A DNA stretch of 5,634 bases, taken from the NCBI GenBank assembly GCA_949841235.1, contig CATKZA010000137.1, positions 1 through 5,634 of the forward strand, written 5' to 3'. Within the stretch, counting starts at the first letter, position 1. Each line of letters opens with the position of its first letter. Of this stretch, positions 3,587 through 5,634 are shown in pieces. The notes below the pieces were generated by a model. That model did not search any database and was not told the DNA's origin. It worked only from the letters and a program-made list of their open reading frames with translations. The position numbers and the translations under genes were made by a program. This stretch comes from an uncultured Clostridiaceae bacterium. GTDB lineage: Bacteria > Bacillota > Clostridia > Lachnospirales > Lachnospiraceae.

Positions 3587-5632
3587 ATGGGGGAGGATAT
3601 GTTTAGTTATTTCTTGAAAACAGGTATGATGTCAACTGCTGTTATTTTGGTGGTGCTTTTGGTGAGATGGGTATTTATGCGGAGTTTTCCGAGAAAGTAT
3701 TTATATTGTTTGTGGTTGTTTGTGGCAGTACGTCTTCTCTGTCCGGTATCAGTTTATTCTCCGGTTAGTATTTTTCATTTGTGGGATTTGCCATCCTCTG
3801 AGGAGAATATTTTGGGTGAGGTGTCGGAATCAGGGGAGATGAATTTTGGCGGTTCTTCTGAGCCACAGCAGGGCAGTCAGGCTTTTCGCAGGGGTCCTTC
3901 ACAGGAAATTGCGGAAAGAAGAGGAGGGGAAGCTAAGGATACACGAATCAAAAAAAGGGAGGTACAAAACCATTCGCAGGCACAGGAGAATTTACAGGTG
4001 CAGGAGAATTTACAGGTGCAGGAGAATTCAGGAAAATATTTTATTTCGGCGGGGAGCTTACGGGTTTTGTCAGTTATTTGGATGGGAGGCATTGTATGCT
4101 TATTGCTGTGGAATCTGTTATTGCTTTTGCGCATGAGACGGGGGTTGAGTAAGGCGGTACTATATGATAAAAATGTGTATGAATGTGATAATATTCTCTC
4201 TCCCTTTGTGCTGGGATTAGTAAAGCCAAGAATTTATATTCCATTCCGTCTGGGAGAGAGGGAGCGTGAGTTTATCCTTCTGCATGAGAAATATCATATT
4301 AGACGGCGGGATAATCTTGTGAAGTTTATTGCGTTTTTAATCGTAGCAGTATATTGGTTTCATCCATTGGTGTGGCTTTCTTATTTTTGTATGGTGCAGG
4401 ATATGGAAATAAGCTGTGATGAGTATGTGCTGAATACGATGGATGGGGACGTGCGTCAGGATTACAGTAAATCATTGCTGGCATTTGCCATGAATCACAG
4501 GAGGCATTCCGTGAATGTGATTTCCTTTGGCGAGACGGCGATAAGAAGGAGGGTGAAAAATATTATGAAATATAAGAAAAGTGGTAAATGGGTGGCTGTT
4601 GTGCCGATGTTTGTGATATTTGCAGTGGGGGCAGTATGCCTTACAGACGCTGGTACAGGGAAGAGCCAGCAAAGGCTGCAGGATAAGACAGAGAGGGAGG
4701 TTCAGACGGTATCAGAAGATAAAGTTGCGGCAGTGGAAGAAGGAGCGGAGACGGTATCAGATGGAAAAAATGCCGCATGGGAGGAAAATGACGGAGGAGC
4801 TCTAAATATGGATAATGTATCCCAGGGAGCAGTAGAAGATGATGGTGAAAAGGATGGGGAGTCTGGGAAACAGCAGGTAATGATAGGTATATACAGACCG
4901 GAATCAAACACCTTTGAGTTAAGTTATTACACTCCTGAGGGAACGGTACAAAAAAAGCTGCAACAATATATAAAAAAGTTGAAGGTTGCCCATGGCAGAA
5001 AGGTGCAACAATATACAGAAAAGATGATAAAAAAGATGAATCTTGCCCGTGGCAGTACAAAAAAGGAAAAAAAGGAAAGGAAGGTCTGCTATAAAGAAAA
5101 GGAATTGGGATATCAAGTGTATTTTGAGGGGGTTCACTGGGAGGCATATTCCGGAGGAGGGTTCAGCCTTGTCTGGCCAGGGCAGATAAAGGAGGATATG
5201 ATCATATATTCTCCGGGTTTATACAGATTGACGGAGCAGATTGTAAGAGAGGAGCTTGATTACGAATATATTGATGTTAAGGAAATAAAGGATATTGTTT
5301 CGGCAAAGCTGGTATATCAAGACAGGAAGGGGAAGGAGACAAGGCAGGGAATCACAGGCAGCGGGCAGCTGAAGAAAATGGAGAAGCTTTTTTCAACAGC
5401 TGTAAGGTATATACCGGGGCCGTCCACGCCTCTTTTTGGTGATGTGATATTGACATTGAAAAGAAAGGATGGGCGGAAGTTTGTGCTATCCCTGCCAACG
5501 GATTCCAGTGAGATATTTCGGGTGAATGGAGTTTTTTATGATTATGCAGCCGTCCACGATGGAGAGGAAAATGACATGAGGAACAGAAAGGCGCTGGAAA
5601 AGATATTTTGCGATATTCCATGGTATCAGTAG
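3587..5632 (+). CDS. BlaR1-like M56 membrane metalloprotease sensor
   Basis: This 681-residue membrane protein is the likely signal transducer for the adjacent BlaI-like repressor. Hydrophobic segments lie at about 15-30, 37-57, 160-182, 245-267 and 335-353. The cytoplasmic zinc-protease site is HEKYH (233-237), with a probable third ligand Glu274 in the E-I-S-C-D-E segment, as in M56 peptidases. The loop between the second and third segments (about 58-158) and everything after 354 should face outside. The outer C-terminal part lacks the penicillin-binding fold of true BlaR1: there is no SxxK, SxN and KTG set in order. It consists of an acidic linker (about 356-430), a lysine-rich repeat (456-505) and a conserved-looking end region (about 505-681) that I cannot name. 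Three internal tandem duplications lie in these outer parts. The start is uncertain: ATG 3587 has AAGGA only 1 nt upstream and ATG 3599 has GGAGG only 2 nt upstream. The stop is 2 nt from the window end, so the gene is complete. Signal unknown. Confidence 0.85.
   Translation: MGEDMFSYFLKTGMMSTAVILVVLLVRWVFMRSFPRKYLYCLWLFVAVRLLCPVSVYSPVSIFHLWDLPSSEENILGEVSESGEMNFGGSSEPQQGSQAFRRGPSQEIAERRGGEAKDTRIKKREVQNHSQAQENLQVQENLQVQENSGKYFISAGSLRVLSVIWMGGIVCLLLWNLLLLLRMRRGLSKAVLYDKNVYECDNILSPFVLGLVKPRIYIPFRLGEREREFILLHEKYHIRRRDNLVKFIAFLIVAVYWFHPLVWLSYFCMVQDMEISCDEYVLNTMDGDVRQDYSKSLLAFAMNHRRHSVNVISFGETAIRRRVKNIMKYKKSGKWVAVVPMFVIFAVGAVCLTDAGTGKSQQRLQDKTEREVQTVSEDKVAAVEEGAETVSDGKNAAWEENDGGALNMDNVSQGAVEDDGEKDGESGKQQVMIGIYRPESNTFELSYYTPEGTVQKKLQQYIKKLKVAHGRKVQQYTEKMIKKMNLARGSTKKEKKERKVCYKEKELGYQVYFEGVHWEAYSGGGFSLVWPGQIKEDMIIYSPGLYRLTEQIVREELDYEYIDVKEIKDIVSAKLVYQDRKGKETRQGITGSGQLKKMEKLFSTAVRYIPGPSTPLFGDVILTLKRKDGRKFVLSLPTDSSEIFRVNGVFYDYAAVHDGEENDMRNRKALEKIFCDIPWYQ
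3977..4028 (+). repeat. 18-bp in-frame tandem repeat in the sensor loop
   Basis: The unit caggagaatttacaggtg occurs exactly at 3983-4000 and 4001-4018, followed by its first 10 bases at 4019-4028 and preceded by a diverged half unit (caggca, 3977-3982). It encodes a hexapeptide series QAQENL-QVQENL-QVQENS at residues 131-148, within the predicted outer loop between the second and third membrane segments. Identical units suggest recent slippage; copy number can change without a frameshift. Confidence 0.93.
4705..4794 (+). repeat. 45-bp imperfect tandem repeat in acidic linker
   Basis: Two consecutive 45-nt units (4705-4749 and 4750-4794) both begin gacggtatcaga. They encode TVSEDKVAAVEEGAE and TVSDGKNAAWEENDG (residues 374-403), aligned without gaps. 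The repeat lies just outside the last predicted membrane segment, in an acidic linker. The copies have diverged, so the duplication is older than the 18-bp repeat. Confidence 0.75.
4957..5055 (+). repeat. Imperfect duplication in lysine-rich sensor segment
   Basis: Copy A (4957-4998) and copy B (5002-5055) share gtgcaacaatata-like starts and ttgccc-tggcag ends. Copy B has 12 extra bases encoding TEKM. The peptides are LQQY-IKKLKVAHGR (458-471) and VQQY-TEKM-IKKMNLARGS (473-490). The sequence gtacaaaaaa flanks the pair on both sides (4946 and 5055), but in different reading frames. The segment is strongly basic and lies in the predicted outer domain. Confidence 0.75.
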
Positions 5633-5634
5633 GG

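Noticed and set aside
3617..3625. KTG triad (residues 11-13) as a penicillin-binding motif in the BlaR1-like protein
   Set aside because: It lies at the N-terminus before the first membrane segment, with no matching SxxK and SxN; it is coincidental.
3983..4028. CRISPR-like array
   Set aside because: The repeats are in-frame, contiguous 18-bp units without spacers inside a coding region.

Overview
The window reads as chromosomal DNA from a low-to-mid GC Firmicute, most likely class Clostridia and plausibly Lachnospiraceae. The reasons are strong AGGAGG-type ribosome binding sites, close TTGACA/TATATT promoters, a compact Rrf2-nifS-nifU-thiF sulfur cluster, and a BlaI/BlaR1-type pair with a long lineage-specific sensor. 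Taxonomy is inferred from gene style and layout, not from a marker gene. All six genes lie on the + strand.

Left half (about 1-3026): a clear promoter (15-43) carries two copies of a CATAGTAGGA element 27 bp apart. It precedes four tightly spaced genes: an IscR-like Rrf2 regulator, a NifS/IscS cysteine desulfurase, an IscU/NifU scaffold and a ThiF/MoeB/HesA-type E1-like adenylating enzyme. Together they form a minimal, self-regulated iron-sulfur/sulfur-transfer operon. The desulfurase supplies persulfide sulfur, IscU builds clusters, and the regulator probably senses cluster status and acts on its own promoter. The ThiF-like enzyme probably activates a ThiS/MoaD-like sulfur carrier encoded elsewhere. 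iscA, hscA, hscB and fdx are not seen here.

Middle (3027-3220): a 194-bp intergenic stretch holds a 47-bp dyad (3092-3138) followed by five Ts. As RNA it pairs along its whole 17-nt arms, three pairs being G-U wobbles, so it looks like the isc-operon terminator. The best promoter for the next operon (TTGACA 3081-3086, TAAACT 3104-3109) lies partly inside the left arm, so one element may serve both operons.

Right half (3221-5632): a two-gene operon, visibly AT-richer than the isc genes, encodes a BlaI/MecI-family winged-helix repressor and a 681-residue BlaR1-like M56 membrane metalloprotease. The protease core (HEKYH, E..CDE) is intact. The outward-facing parts lack a penicillin-binding domain and carry three separate internal tandem duplications. 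The pair is therefore a protease-relieved repressor switch whose signal and target genes are unknown. No target gene lies between it and the window end.

The most unusual content is the sensor architecture of the BlaR1-like protein and the shared terminator/promoter dyad. No RNA gene, insertion sequence or CRISPR array was seen.
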